Shown: piece by piece, positions 27,124 to 35,866 of the stretch
Layout: every line of letters starts with the position of its first letter
Position numbering within the stretch: position 1 is the stretch's first letter
Source: JABSQH01 sp965230015
GTDB lineage: Bacteria; Actinomycetota; Acidimicrobiia; Acidimicrobiales; Ilumatobacteraceae
NCBI GenBank assembly: GCA_965230015.1
Contig: CBDDKF010000015.1
Coordinates: forward strand, 1 to 64,000
Direction: 5' to 3'
DNA: 64,000 nucleotides
Notes under the pieces: generated by a model
The model's database searches: none
What the model saw: only the letters and a program-made list of their open reading frames with translations
Told to the model about the DNA's origin: nothing
Position numbers and translations under genes: made by a program

Positions 27124-28671
27124 CTAGTTCTCGCCGAGTCTGCGGCGCAGCACCTTCCCGGTTGCCGTGCGCGGCAGCTCATCCACGAACTCCACGGTGC
27201 GCGGCACCTTGAACCTGCTGAGGCGGGCCGCCACCATCGACTTCACGGTCGCCTCGTCGATCTCGCTTCCTTCCGCGCGCACGACGTAGGCGACGAGCCG
27301 CTCGCCGAACGCCTCGTCGGCGACCCCGACCACTGCGGCATCGGCCACCCCCGGGTCGCTCAAGAGGAGCTCTTCGATCTCCAGCGGGTACACGTTCTCG
27401 CCGCCGCTGACGATCATGTCGTCGGCGCGACCGGTGACGAACAGTCGTCCTTCGATGTCGAGGTAGCCGACGTCGCCGGTCGCCATGAGCCCGTCGACGA
27501 CGTCTTTCGATCCACCGCCGGTGTACCCCTGGAAGTTCGAGCCGCTCCCGACGTAGATGCCACCGACCTCCCCCGTTGGCACCGGTCGGCCCGCCGCATC
27601 GAGGATTGCCACGGTGGTGCCCGAGATCACGCGCCCGACAGTGCCGGGCGCCGAGCGCATGTCGTCCGGAGTGGCCAGCGTCGCCTGACCGACTTCGGTC
27701 GAGCCGTACAGGTTGTAGAGGTTGTCGCCCACGCGGGCGGTCCATTCGTCGGCCGCCGCCATCGGTAGCGCCGAGCCGCTGCAGGCCACAACGCGGAGCG
27801 CCGACAGGTCGGCAACATCCAACGTCGGCGACTGCAAGAGGCGTTGCAGCATCGTCGGAACGAGCACCAGCACCTCGGCTTCACTGCGTTGCAGGAGGTC
27901 GACCGTTGCGTCGACGTCGAAGCGCGCTCGGACGACCACGGTGCCGGCGAGCACGCCCGCAGTGAGCAGTTGGGCGAAGCCCCATGCGTGGAACAACGGG
28001 CAGGCGATGAAGAACGTGTCGCCGGCGCGGATCGGGATCCGCTCGAGCATGCCGATCGCCGGACGTGGGTCGAGACCCAGCGATCGACGCGCGCCTTTCG
28101 GGGTGCCTGTGGTTCCGGAAGTGAGCAGGATCGGTACCACCGGCCGGCGGGCGACCGAGCGAAGCAGCCGATCCGATTCGCGTTCGACAGCACCGTCGAT
28201 GACGATCCCAGCGAAGCCGGACGCCGCCACAGTGTCGGCCGCAGCCTCGTCGTGGATCAGGCCGACGACGTGCTCGCGCTCGAGCACTCCGGCCAGTTGC
28301 TCGGGAGCGAATTCGGTGTTCAACAGCACGGGGACCACCCCAGACTTCGCCGCCGCGACCAATGCGGTGAGGAACAGCCGCCCGTTGCGCGCCATCACGC
28401 CGAGGTGGTCACCGGCGTCGAGCCCGGCGTTGCGTATCGCTGCTGCCAGTGTGCTCGTCGCTTCGTCGAGTTCGCCGTAGCTGAGGGTTCCGTCGTCGTC
28501 GACGATCGCCGCCCGATCCGGGAACCGGCGCGCCGCCGCGGCATATGGCGTCGCCAGCGAGGCGCCCCATTGGGCCGCTGCTGCGGCACTGGCCCCGGCC
28601 TGGCGAGGGTCGAGTCCGCCGGTGCGGCGTGCGGCGTCGAACAGCGATGCGGCCCGGTCGAAGATGGCCAT
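27124..28671 (-). CDS. Acyl-CoA synthetase (AMP-forming)
   Basis: 515 residues. Adenylation motifs: LLTSGTTGTPKGARRS (P-loop), YNLYGSTEVGQ, MATGDVGYLD and RTATGKVLRR with the catalytic Lys. The start MAIFDRAA at 28671 is chosen; the frame is open further upstream but without a matching N-terminus. It activates a carboxylic acid, probably a fatty acid, to its CoA ester. Substrate not predictable. Divergent from the gamma-glutamyltransferase gene. Confidence 0.9.
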   Translation of the reverse strand: MAIFDRAASLFDAARRTGGLDPRQAGASAAAAAQWGASLATPYAAAARRFPDRAAIVDDDGTLSYGELDEATSTLAAAIRNAGLDAGDHLGVMARNGRLFLTALVAAAKSGVVPVLLNTEFAPEQLAGVLEREHVVGLIHDEAAADTVAASGFAGIVIDGAVERESDRLLRSVARRPVVPILLTSGTTGTPKGARRSLGLDPRPAIGMLERIPIRAGDTFFIACPLFHAWGFAQLLTAGVLAGTVVVRARFDVDATVDLLQRSEAEVLVLVPTMLQRLLQSPTLDVADLSALRVVACSGSALPMAAADEWTARVGDNLYNLYGSTEVGQATLATPDDMRSAPGTVGRVISGTTVAILDAAGRPVPTGEVGGIYVGSGSNFQGYTGGGSKDVVDGLMATGDVGYLDIEGRLFVTGRADDMIVSGGENVYPLEIEELLLSDPGVADAAVVGVADEAFGERLVAYVVRAEGSEIDEATVKSMVAARLSRFKVPRTVEFVDELPRTATGKVLRRRLGEN

Positions 28672-28757
28672 AGCTGAACGATGACGGTACTGGAAGGATC
28701 GCCTGGGCACCGTTGTGGGATGGCCGCAGGCGGGCGCCGCTCGGGCAGACTTGCCCG

Positions 28758-30212
28758 GTGCTGCGCCGAGGAGTGATCGCTGCCGGCCATCGGCTGACGG
28801 CCGAAGCCGGTGCTCATGTGCTGCGTGAAGGCGGAAACGCTGTTGATGCCGCCATTGCCGCAGTGGCCATGGCCTGCGTGTGCGAGCCCGTGTTGTGCTC
28901 GCCAGGGGGCGGCTCGTTCGCCATGGTGCGCGATCCGGCCGACGGCGCAGTGACGGTGCTCGATACGTTCGCCCACACCCCGCGCCGCCGCGCCGGTCTT
29001 CCCGACGGAAGCGTGCGGACGGTTCATGCCGACTTCGGAACTGCGCACCAGGCATTCCGTATCGGGCCGGGCACCGCTGCCACGCCCGGCCTGTTCGACG
29101 GGCTCGCCGCGCTGGCCGCGCAGCACGGCACCGAGTCGGTTCCCCAGCTCAGCACGCACGCCGTGCGGGCCGCGCGAGAGGGCATCGAGATCACACCGTT
29201 TCAGCACCATCTGTTCAACGTGGTGCGGGCGATCACGACCGCGACGGCGAGCGCCCGAGACCTGTACCTCATCGATGGTGACCTCATGCCCGTCGGCGCA
29301 AAGTTTCGCAACCCGGGCTTGGCTGACGCGCTCGAGGTGTTGGCCGGCGATGGTCTCGCCGGAAGCGACGTCGGCGCGGCCGTACTCGAGCAGCAGCAGC
29401 GGGGTCACCTGACCATCGACGACCTTGTGTCATTCGAGGTGATCGAGCGCACGCCGCTCGAGGTGCACATCGACGACGACCGGGTCCTGCTCAACCCGCC
29501 GCCAGCGGTAGGGGGAGTGCTCATCGCCCACACGCTGGGGCAACTGACGACCACGTCGTTCGTCGACCTGGCTCGTGCGATCGACGCAACCGGCGCAGTC
29601 CTGCGCGAGGGCAACCGCGACCTGGACATGCTCGCTGCGTTGGCGGGCTCGCCGGTGCGCCAGCGTGGCACCACACACATCTCCGTCGTCGACGCCGAAG
29701 GAAGGGCGTGCTCGATCACGACGTCGAACGGTGAAGGCAACGGCGAGATCGTCGACGGCTTCGGCTTCATGCTCAACAACATCCTGGGCGAGGACGACGT
29801 CAATCCGGCCGGCGACGACTGGCCCGTCGATACACGGCTGTCGTCGATGATGTGTCCGACACTGATCGAGCATCACGATGGCGCCATCACTGCCATGGGC
29901 TCGGGCGGATCCAGCCGCATCCGATCCGCGATCAGCCAGGTGGTGGCCCGCCTGTGCATCGACGCCGACAGCCTCAGCGCCGCAGTCGCGGCACCCCGCG
30001 TGCACGCCGACGAGCATCATCTCGACGTGGAACCGATCGACGACTCGATCGCCCTCAGCGAGCTACGTGCGGCGTTCCCCGATCATCGAATGTGGCACGC
30101 GCCCGACCTGTACTTCGGCGGCGTGCATGCAGCACGGTTGGAGTCCACCTCCTCCCTCGTGGGAGTGGGCGACCAACGCCGCAACGGCGCAACGTTCGTG
30201 ATCGACGACTGA
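28758..30212 (+). CDS. Gamma-glutamyltransferase-like Ntn hydrolase
   Basis: About 484 residues. The fold signature AGGH-like AAGHRLTAEAGAHVLREGGN is followed by GNAVDAAIA. The self-cleavage and nucleophile site is GTTHISVVD (Thr at the start of the small subunit), then TTSNGEGNGEIVDGFGFMLNN and GSGGSSRIRSAI. No signal peptide is seen, so it may act in the cytosol. The start is uncertain: GTG at 28758 or 28773; both lack a well-spaced ribosome site. It would hydrolyse or transfer gamma-glutamyl groups, for example from glutathione-like or other amides. Confidence 0.85.
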   Translation: MLRRGVIAAGHRLTAEAGAHVLREGGNAVDAAIAAVAMACVCEPVLCSPGGGSFAMVRDPADGAVTVLDTFAHTPRRRAGLPDGSVRTVHADFGTAHQAFRIGPGTAATPGLFDGLAALAAQHGTESVPQLSTHAVRAAREGIEITPFQHHLFNVVRAITTATASARDLYLIDGDLMPVGAKFRNPGLADALEVLAGDGLAGSDVGAAVLEQQQRGHLTIDDLVSFEVIERTPLEVHIDDDRVLLNPPPAVGGVLIAHTLGQLTTTSFVDLARAIDATGAVLREGNRDLDMLAALAGSPVRQRGTTHISVVDAEGRACSITTSNGEGNGEIVDGFGFMLNNILGEDDVNPAGDDWPVDTRLSSMMCPTLIEHHDGAITAMGSGGSSRIRSAISQVVARLCIDADSLSAAVAAPRVHADEHHLDVEPIDDSIALSELRAAFPDHRMWHAPDLYFGGVHAARLESTSSLVGVGDQRRNGATFVIDD

Positions 30213-30285
30213 GCTCGCTGCGCTCATCGGGCATCGGGCCGCAGCTGCCGATACGCAAGGGAGGCCGCTAGTGTTGGCCCAGCTC

Positions 30286-30359
30286 GCGGGTGTAGTTCAA
30301 TGGTAGAACATCAGCTTCCCAAGCTGAGAACGCGGGTTCGATTCCCGTCACCCGCTCCA
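30286..30359 (+). tRNA. tRNA-Gly(CCC), CCA encoded
   Basis: Acceptor arms GCGGGTG/CACCCGC, D-stem GTTC/GAAC, anticodon stem TCAGC/GCTGA with loop TTCCCAA (anticodon CCC), T-stem GCGGG/CCCGT with loop TTCGATT, discriminator T at 30356 and an encoded CCA at 30357-30359. All stems pair, with one G-T in the T arm. Confidence 0.97.
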
Positions 30360-30372
30360 TCACCCGCTCCAT
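30349..30372 (+). repeat. Tandem duplication of the tRNA-Gly 3' end
   Basis: CACCCGCTCCAT occurs at 30349-30360 and again at 30361-30372. The first copy is the acceptor arm, discriminator and CCA. This could be slippage or a remnant attachment-site duplication; no integrase is present. Confidence 0.8.
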
Positions 30373-30541
30373 GCGAAAACCCTGATCAGAGCACTCGCCG
30401 AGCGACCAGGGATGCACGACCCGCCGTGCTCGGCGAATGGCAGATCGCCCGGGTCGACCAACTCTGGGCCCCCACCATCCCACCGACCAGCTGGCACCTT
30501 CGTCGACGTCGCACCGCTGCGTCTTGCGCAACGGCACGTCG

Positions 30542-31363
30542 TCACCCGCGTGTGGTTGCGACGATCTGAATGGGGGCGACGATCCCTGCGGTCATCGCGG
30601 CTCGGAGGTTGGTGAACATCACCCCGAAGCCCGGTCCCATGAGGTTCGACAGTGTCACTGGTGGCGGCGTGTCGGCGGCATGTTCGAGTGCGGTGCGAAC
30701 GATCGGTCGGTGGTCGACTGGTTGTTCCGGCTCCAGCCCGGCCGCGTCGAGCGCGTCGAGATAGTCGTCAACGCCGGCGAGGTGCTGGTGATCGTCTGAC
30801 GACGCCCACGGCACCGGCAGATCCACGTTGCCGGGAGCGATGCGCATGACGTCGTACACCAGCACTCGGCCACCCGGCTGCACGACAGTTGCGAGTCCGT
30901 TGAACAGTCTGACCTTGTCGGCGATGTTCATCCCGACGTGGAACAACGTGACGAGATCGAACCGATCCTCGACCTGGTCGAGGGCCAGCGCGTCGCCCAC
31001 CCGAAACGACACCCTGTCCGCTAGACCGACGCGAGAAGTGAGCTCGGTTGCGGCCGCGACGAACGACGGAGTGAGATCGATGCCCACCGTTCGTGCGCCG
31101 AGCTCGAGTGCCATCGTTCGCGCCGGTCCACCAATTCCGCACCCGACATCGAGCACAGATGCCGGAGCGGGAGTTCTCACCGCGTCGATCACGGCACGCG
31201 TTGCGAGTCGGCCGCCGAGGTGGAACTCGTCGGCGCCCGACAGTGCGCTGGGATCGAGCGCGTCGATGTCGTACCCCGCTGCAGCGAGCGCGCCGAGGAT
31301 GTCGTCGACCAGCGCCTCGTGGCGCCCATAGTGGGCTTGGAGATCGAACGGACCGCTCGTCAC
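30542..31363 (-). CDS. SAM-dependent methyltransferase, unknown substrate
   Basis: 273 residues. Class I fold: SAM motif SVLDVGCGIGGPART (about 70-84), acidic ribose ligand in TVGIDLTP, and RFDLVTLFHVGMNI. The Gly-rich loop and the following CGIGGPAR are like the glycine/sarcosine or small-molecule N- and C-methyltransferases. A lid region DDHQHLAGVDDYLDALD follows. It ends two bases before the racemase-like stop codon, so the two genes are likely cotranscribed. Cytosolic. Confidence 0.85.
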   Translation of the reverse strand: MTSGPFDLQAHYGRHEALVDDILGALAAAGYDIDALDPSALSGADEFHLGGRLATRAVIDAVRTPAPASVLDVGCGIGGPARTMALELGARTVGIDLTPSFVAAATELTSRVGLADRVSFRVGDALALDQVEDRFDLVTLFHVGMNIADKVRLFNGLATVVQPGGRVLVYDVMRIAPGNVDLPVPWASSDDHQHLAGVDDYLDALDAAGLEPEQPVDHRPIVRTALEHAADTPPPVTLSNLMGPGFGVMFTNLRAAMTAGIVAPIQIVATTRG

Positions 31364-31365
31364 AC

Positions 31366-32130
31366 CTAGCCCTCGGACGCGGGATCGTCGTTGCGTTCGA
31401 TTCTCTTGGCGAGCGCGTCCGGAAGGCCAACGGTTGGTTTCGCTGGGGGACGTGCATATCCGCCGACCTCGGCTTTGCGGTACCGCTGTCGAACGATGCC
31501 CTCAGCGAAGACAACCGCGGCGGCGACAGGGTCGACGACCGGCACGGGCAGGCGGTCGGCGACCTTCGCCGACAAACCCGCGAGCGGCCCTCCGCCGAGA
31601 ATCGCAACGTCGCAACGGTCGACGCGCACCGCTTCCTCGACCAGCTCGACCAGGCGGTCGGCGAGCTCCTCTTGCACGTTGTCGATCGATTGAAAGCCTT
31701 CGCTCGGCCGCCGAAAGCCGGTGAACCGGCCTTCAAGACCGGTGCGCACGATGCTGTCGTGAAAGAAGTCCAAGAGGTTCTCGGAGAACGTGACGATGGA
31801 GAAGCGATCGCCGAGCGCGCAGGCCGTCAGCATGGCCGCCTCGGCGACCCCGATCACCGGAGTGTCGAACAATTGCCGTGCGCCGACCAGGCCGGGATCA
31901 CCGAACGCCGAGATGATCACGCCGTCTACCTCAGCCTGGTGCTCGGCGATGATCTCGAAGATGTGCGGAGCGCAGATCTCCGCTTCAACACGACTCGACA
32001 CGTACGGAAATCCGATGCGGGCCGTGGTGGGCACGATCTCCGTCCCCGGAGACGCCGCGCTGCGCGCCGCGTCGGCCATGACCACCGTCATGTCCTCCGA
32101 GGTATTCGGGTTGAGGAGTTGCAGTTTCAT
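31366..32130 (-). CDS. Asp/Glu/hydantoin racemase family protein
   Basis: 254 residues from ATG 32130, preceded by GGAG at six bases. Family motifs: LLNPNTSEDMT at the N-terminus, IISAFGDPGLVGARQLFDTPVIGVAEA in the middle, and VAILGGGPLAG near the C-terminus. The paired catalytic Cys of hydantoin and allantoin racemases appear to be replaced: Ala or Gly stands where CFGDPG and LGCAGM are usual. It may therefore not be a two-base racemase. The putative partner is the adjacent methyltransferase. Confidence 0.8.
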   Translation of the reverse strand: MKLQLLNPNTSEDMTVVMADAARSAASPGTEIVPTTARIGFPYVSSRVEAEICAPHIFEIIAEHQAEVDGVIISAFGDPGLVGARQLFDTPVIGVAEAAMLTACALGDRFSIVTFSENLLDFFHDSIVRTGLEGRFTGFRRPSEGFQSIDNVQEELADRLVELVEEAVRVDRCDVAILGGGPLAGLSAKVADRLPVPVVDPVAAAVVFAEGIVRQRYRKAEVGGYARPPAKPTVGLPDALAKRIERNDDPASEG

Positions 32131-32235
32131 CTTTCGCTCCACGCCGCCGGTGCGACGTGTTCACCGCCGCTGCAAGCGTGTCACACGACCCGTCAGTTCG
32201 CCTCTGTCGCCTCGAATCGCGCGCGGCACAGCCGC

Positions 32236-32826
32236 TCACTCGTCGATGCTTCGGCTGCCCTCCTCATACGCGCGGCCGCGCGGCGCGAGTCGGTAGCCGG
32301 TCCCGAGGCTTTCGGTGAGGCCGAGTTCTTTCAGTTGGCGAACGCGTCGTTTCAGTCGGGGCTGGTCCGTGTTGAGGCGAGCGGCGAGGTCGACGCTTCG
32401 TTCACCCGGATGGTTCCCGATGGCGCCGAGGAGCGCTCGAGTCCACACACCCGAGTGCGAGGCCGCGTCCCAACGGGCGAGTTGCTCGGCGATGTCATGT
32501 CGCTCCTGGGCCGTCAACTTCGTGCGCTGGCGAAGCTCGACTCTGGGGTCGTCATCCTCCCGATGGAAGCGGACCCGATACAGCTGACGATCAGCGCCAG
32601 CTCGGAGCGACGCGATGGCCGCAGCCGAGCTGGAGAAGCCGGCAGCCCGAGCATCGTCGGTGGTGATCTCGTCCACGTCGATCACCGAGAGCTCGTCGAT
32701 ACGGAGCACGCCGACCGGTGAGCGAAGCGTGCCGCCTTCGGCAACGGTGGGTCGTTTCCAGTTCCTGAACGCGACCGTGATCTCTCCGGAACGGATCCGA
32801 TCGTGCAGGTCGGCGCTGAACAACAC
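32236..32826 (-). CDS. ASCH/PUA-like domain protein with winged-helix C-terminus
   Basis: 196 residues. The N-terminal half (FSADLHDRIRSGEITVAFR, then RPTVAEGGTLRSPVGVLRI) matches the ASCH pattern of PUA-like RNA- or nucleotide-binding domains. The C-terminal half (HPGERSVDLAARLNTDQPRL) looks like a winged helix. Possible role in RNA or translation control; not established. It lies downstream of, and on the same strand as, the AraC gene. Confidence 0.72.
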   Translation of the reverse strand: MLFSADLHDRIRSGEITVAFRNWKRPTVAEGGTLRSPVGVLRIDELSVIDVDEITTDDARAAGFSSSAAAIASLRAGADRQLYRVRFHREDDDPRVELRQRTKLTAQERHDIAEQLARWDAASHSGVWTRALLGAIGNHPGERSVDLAARLNTDQPRLKRRVRQLKELGLTESLGTGYRLAPRGRAYEEGSRSIDE

Positions 32827-32850
32827 GGTGGTCGCTTCCTGCCGGATCGT

Positions 32851-33765
32851 TCACGCAACCCGGACGATTCGGCCACGATCGTCACTGGGCGCGCTGCCGA
32901 ACTTGCGCGAGTACTCACGGCTGAACTGTGTCGGGCTCTGATATCCGACCGTGAAGGCGACCTCGGTCACGGTGCGATCTCCTACACCCAATAGCTGCCG
33001 AGCCTCGAGCAGCCGCAGGTCCTTTTGGTACTGCAGCGGTGTTGTCGACGTGACCGCCTTGAAGTGCTCGTGGAACGACGATTGGCTCATCCCCACCGCA
33101 CCGGCGAGGTCAGCGATCACCAGCGGTTCGGCGAGATCACCCCGGATCTGGTCGATCGCCTTCGCGATCCGGCTCGCATGACTGTCTCGGTTGAGCAGTC
33201 GGCGCAACGCAGCGCCGTGATCGGCTGCGAGCAGTCGGAAGTGGATCTCGTGCGTCACGAGCGGTCCCAGCGCACGGGCCTCGACCGGTGAGTCGGCCAG
33301 CGACAACAGGCGGCCGAAGGCGTCGATGAGCGGCGGCTCGGCACCGCCGACACGGAGCGCCGTCGGATCGGGATGATCTGACTCGCTGATGTCGAGTCCG
33401 TCGATGTCGTCGACGAGTCGACGGAGGAGTCCGACGTCGAGTTCCAAGATGAGCGCGAGATACGGAACCTCCGGTGATCCGACGGTGATCCGCGAGCGCA
33501 AGGGCAGGTCGTGACTGACCACGATCGATTGCCCGGCAGCGCACTCCACGCGTTGGGTGCCCAGCTCGAGCTCCTTTGCGCCCTGGAGGATCAGGCAGAT
33601 CACTGGCCGGTACAGCGTTGCTGCAAGTGTCGACCTTGCTACCGAACGGACCACGCCGAAGCCATCGATGCCAGTCGGCGCGAGTCGGTCGCCGTCGCTT
33701 GCCACCTGTGCTGAAGGGAGAGCCTCGGTCATCCTCGCCAGATCGCGCACTGCGGTCGTCGCCAT
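32851..33765 (-). CDS. AraC family regulator with AraC_N-type sensor domain
   Basis: 304 residues from ATG 33765. N-terminal sensor: LYRPVICLILQGAKELELG (the AraC_N pattern). The C-terminal double helix-turn-helix starts near ADLAGAVGMSQSSFHEHFKA and ends with VAFTVGYQSPTQFSREYSRK FG. Regulators of this subgroup are usually divergent from and activate an oxidoreductase or dehydrogenase gene. Here the divergent neighbour is the short-chain dehydrogenase at 33925, a likely target. Confidence 0.9.
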   Translation of the reverse strand: MATTAVRDLARMTEALPSAQVASDGDRLAPTGIDGFGVVRSVARSTLAATLYRPVICLILQGAKELELGTQRVECAAGQSIVVSHDLPLRSRITVGSPEVPYLALILELDVGLLRRLVDDIDGLDISESDHPDPTALRVGGAEPPLIDAFGRLLSLADSPVEARALGPLVTHEIHFRLLAADHGAALRRLLNRDSHASRIAKAIDQIRGDLAEPLVIADLAGAVGMSQSSFHEHFKAVTSTTPLQYQKDLRLLEARQLLGVGDRTVTEVAFTVGYQSPTQFSREYSRKFGSAPSDDRGRIVRVA

Positions 33766-33924
33766 AACGCCGAGCGTACGCCCGTCCACGAGGCCAATCC
33801 ATCGCGATCCGAAGCTCCGGAGGATTAGGCAGTTCTCTCGGACGAATCGGCATGCTCACCGCGGTGTTGATGCGTACCGTCGCCGATGTCCCCCACATGG
33901 CTCAACAACCGACTGGAGCATCCC

Positions 33925-34683
33925 ATGACCACCAAGATCGCACTCATCACCGGCGGCAGCCGCGGGCTCGGCCGAGCGACCGCGCTGAAGCTTGCGGCCA
34001 ACGGCGTCGGCGTCGTGATCACATACCTGTCGCGCGCCGACGAAGCCGCAGACGTCGTCGCCGCGGTTGAAGAACTCGGCGGACGCGCAGTTGCGCTCCA
34101 ACTCGACACCGGAAACTCAGGGGAGTTTGCCGACTTCGTCGAGCGGTTTGCGTCCGCGCTCGACAACACCTGGAACCGGCGCACGTTCGACTACCTCGTC
34201 AACAACGCGGGAATCGGTATCCACGCACCGTTTCTCGAGACGACCGAGGAGCAGTTCGACCAACTGATGAACATCCATCTCAAGGGAGTGTTCTTCCTCA
34301 CCCAACGGCTCGTGCCGCTCATGGAAGACGGCGGACGCATCGTCAACATGTCGACCGGCCTCGCTCGTTTCTCGATGCCCGGCTACAGCGCGTACGGCTC
34401 GGTGAAGGGCGCCGTGGAGGTGCTCACCCGCTACCTCGCAGCCGAGCTCGGCGAGCGCAACATCTCCGTGAACGTTGTCGCCCCTGGCGCCATCGAGACC
34501 GACTTCGGCGGCGGCGTCGTCCGCGATGTGCAAGACCTCAACGACTTCGTTGCATCCGTGACGGCGATGGGTCGGGCGGGCCAACCCGACGATGTCGGCG
34601 GCGCAGTGGCCAGCTTGCTGACCGGTGACAACCACTGGGTCACCGCCCAGCGGATCGAGATCTCCGGTGGGATGAATCTCTGA
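33925..34683 (+). CDS. Short-chain dehydrogenase/reductase
   Basis: 252 residues from ATG 33925 with GGAG eight bases upstream. NAD(P)-binding TGGSRGLGRA, structural NNAG, catalytic Ser in NMSTG, and YGSVKG (Tyr and Lys). The classical SDR with C-terminal WVTAQRIEISGGMNL. Substrate unknown. Probably induced by the divergent AraC regulator. Confidence 0.93.
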   Translation: MTTKIALITGGSRGLGRATALKLAANGVGVVITYLSRADEAADVVAAVEELGGRAVALQLDTGNSGEFADFVERFASALDNTWNRRTFDYLVNNAGIGIHAPFLETTEEQFDQLMNIHLKGVFFLTQRLVPLMEDGGRIVNMSTGLARFSMPGYSAYGSVKGAVEVLTRYLAAELGERNISVNVVAPGAIETDFGGGVVRDVQDLNDFVASVTAMGRAGQPDDVGGAVASLLTGDNHWVTAQRIEISGGMNL

Positions 34684-34714
34684 CCCCGTCGATGCCGCGC
34701 CGCCGCGAGTCGGC

Positions 34715-35116
34715 TCATGTAGCCGTGGAGCTCACGACCTCGGGCTCCCCTGCGCCGGTCGCGTGTCGGCGGACGACAGCGGCGTAGATCCCAGCGTTGG
34801 CGGCGATCAGCCCGACGATGAGCATCGCCGAGATGATCGGCGTGAACTCACCGGGATACAACACGCCCACGACGTAGTGCTCAACGAAACCGCCGTCGTA
34901 TCCGGCCTGACCCGCGCGCGCCCGCAGCGCCTTCTCGATCGGCGTCAGCGGGCACGTGAATCCCACGACGAGGATGGTCACGCCGTACAACGCGGTCGCC
35001 AGGTGGATCCACATCGCTCGTCGCCATCTCAAGGCCAGTGCGCCGCCGACAACGACGAACACGACGAAGCAGAGGTGGGTAACCATCACGACGTCGGCGC
35101 CGACTCGCCACCCCAT
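34715..35116 (-). CDS. DUF2784 membrane protein
   Basis: 133 residues with four hydrophobic segments. The family motifs FVVFVVVGGAL and the conserved FTCPLTPIEKALR and VEHYVVGVLYPGEFTP are present. The function of DUF2784 is unknown. Divergent from the methyltransferase at 35204. Start ATG 35116; the frame stays open upstream but only as a shadow of the neighbour. Confidence 0.88.
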   Translation of the reverse strand: MGWRVGADVVMVTHLCFVVFVVVGGALALRWRRAMWIHLATALYGVTILVVGFTCPLTPIEKALRARAGQAGYDGGFVEHYVVGVLYPGEFTPIISAMLIVGLIAANAGIYAAVVRRHATGAGEPEVVSSTAT

Positions 35117-35203
35117 GGGTGGCACCGTAGCGACGACGACGTGCGGCCGATCGCAGGTCGACCCCGAGACCGGCGGTCGGCGCTCGTTCGTTATCGTCGG
35201 CTC

Positions 35204-35821
35204 ATGAAGCGGTGGTACGACGAGCACGTCCTGCCACATCTCATCGAGTGGTCGTGTCGCCCGGACGATGTCGCTGCCCATCGGCGCCGCGTGGTGCCGC
35301 TCGCCGCCGGCCGGGTACTCGAGCTCGGGGTCGGCACGGGACTCAACCTCGGGTACTACGAACCTGGCAAGGTCGATCGACTGTGGGGCGTGGAGCCGAG
35401 CCGCGCAATGCGCGCCCGCGCTGCGGAGCGCAGCGCGCAGACCGGTGTGGACATCGAGTGGATCGGCCGCTCGGCCGAACAGATTCCACTCGACGACGCC
35501 TCCGTCGACACCGTGGTCAGCACGTACACGCTGTGCTCGATTCCGGACTGGCACGCGGCGCTCACCGAGATCCGCCGCGTGCTCGTCCCCGATGGCGTGT
35601 TCGTGTTCTGCGAGCACGGGTCTGCGCCCGACGACGCGGTGCGGCGATGGCAGCGACGTCTCAACCCGGTGTGGCACGCGTGCGCCGGCGGGTGCAACCT
35701 CGACCGTCCGATCCTCGCAGGCCTGGAATACAACGGGCTCGACGTGCAGTGGGCCGATCAGGAATACCGCGGTCGACCGCGCTGCGCATCGTTCACCACG
35801 CTCGGCGTCGCGATCCGCTGA
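35204..35821 (+). CDS. Class I SAM-dependent methyltransferase
   Basis: 205 residues. The SAM motif VLELGVGTGLNLGYY, acidic GVEPS, and the post-motif TYTLCSIPDW identify a Methyltransf_11-type enzyme, similar to the small METTL7-like or UbiE-like group. FCEHGSAPD and the Cys pair near HACAGGCNLDRP are typical of this subgroup. Substrate unknown. Confidence 0.88.
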   Translation: MKRWYDEHVLPHLIEWSCRPDDVAAHRRRVVPLAAGRVLELGVGTGLNLGYYEPGKVDRLWGVEPSRAMRARAAERSAQTGVDIEWIGRSAEQIPLDDASVDTVVSTYTLCSIPDWHAALTEIRRVLVPDGVFVFCEHGSAPDDAVRRWQRRLNPVWHACAGGCNLDRPILAGLEYNGLDVQWADQEYRGRPRCASFTTLGVAIR

Positions 35822-35866
35822 TTGGCGGCAGCCGCGCGCAGACGCCCACGCGTCGGTTCGCCCGCT

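Noticed and set aside
30268..30537. Minus-strand reading frame of 89 codons over the tRNA-Gly
   Set aside because: It is the antisense of the tRNA (its VTGIEPAFSAWEA stretch is a known spurious translation of tRNA-Gly), not a gene.
34763..35203. Upstream extension of the 35204 methyltransferase
   Set aside because: Antisense to the DUF2784 gene and without homology; the start at 35204 fits the family length.
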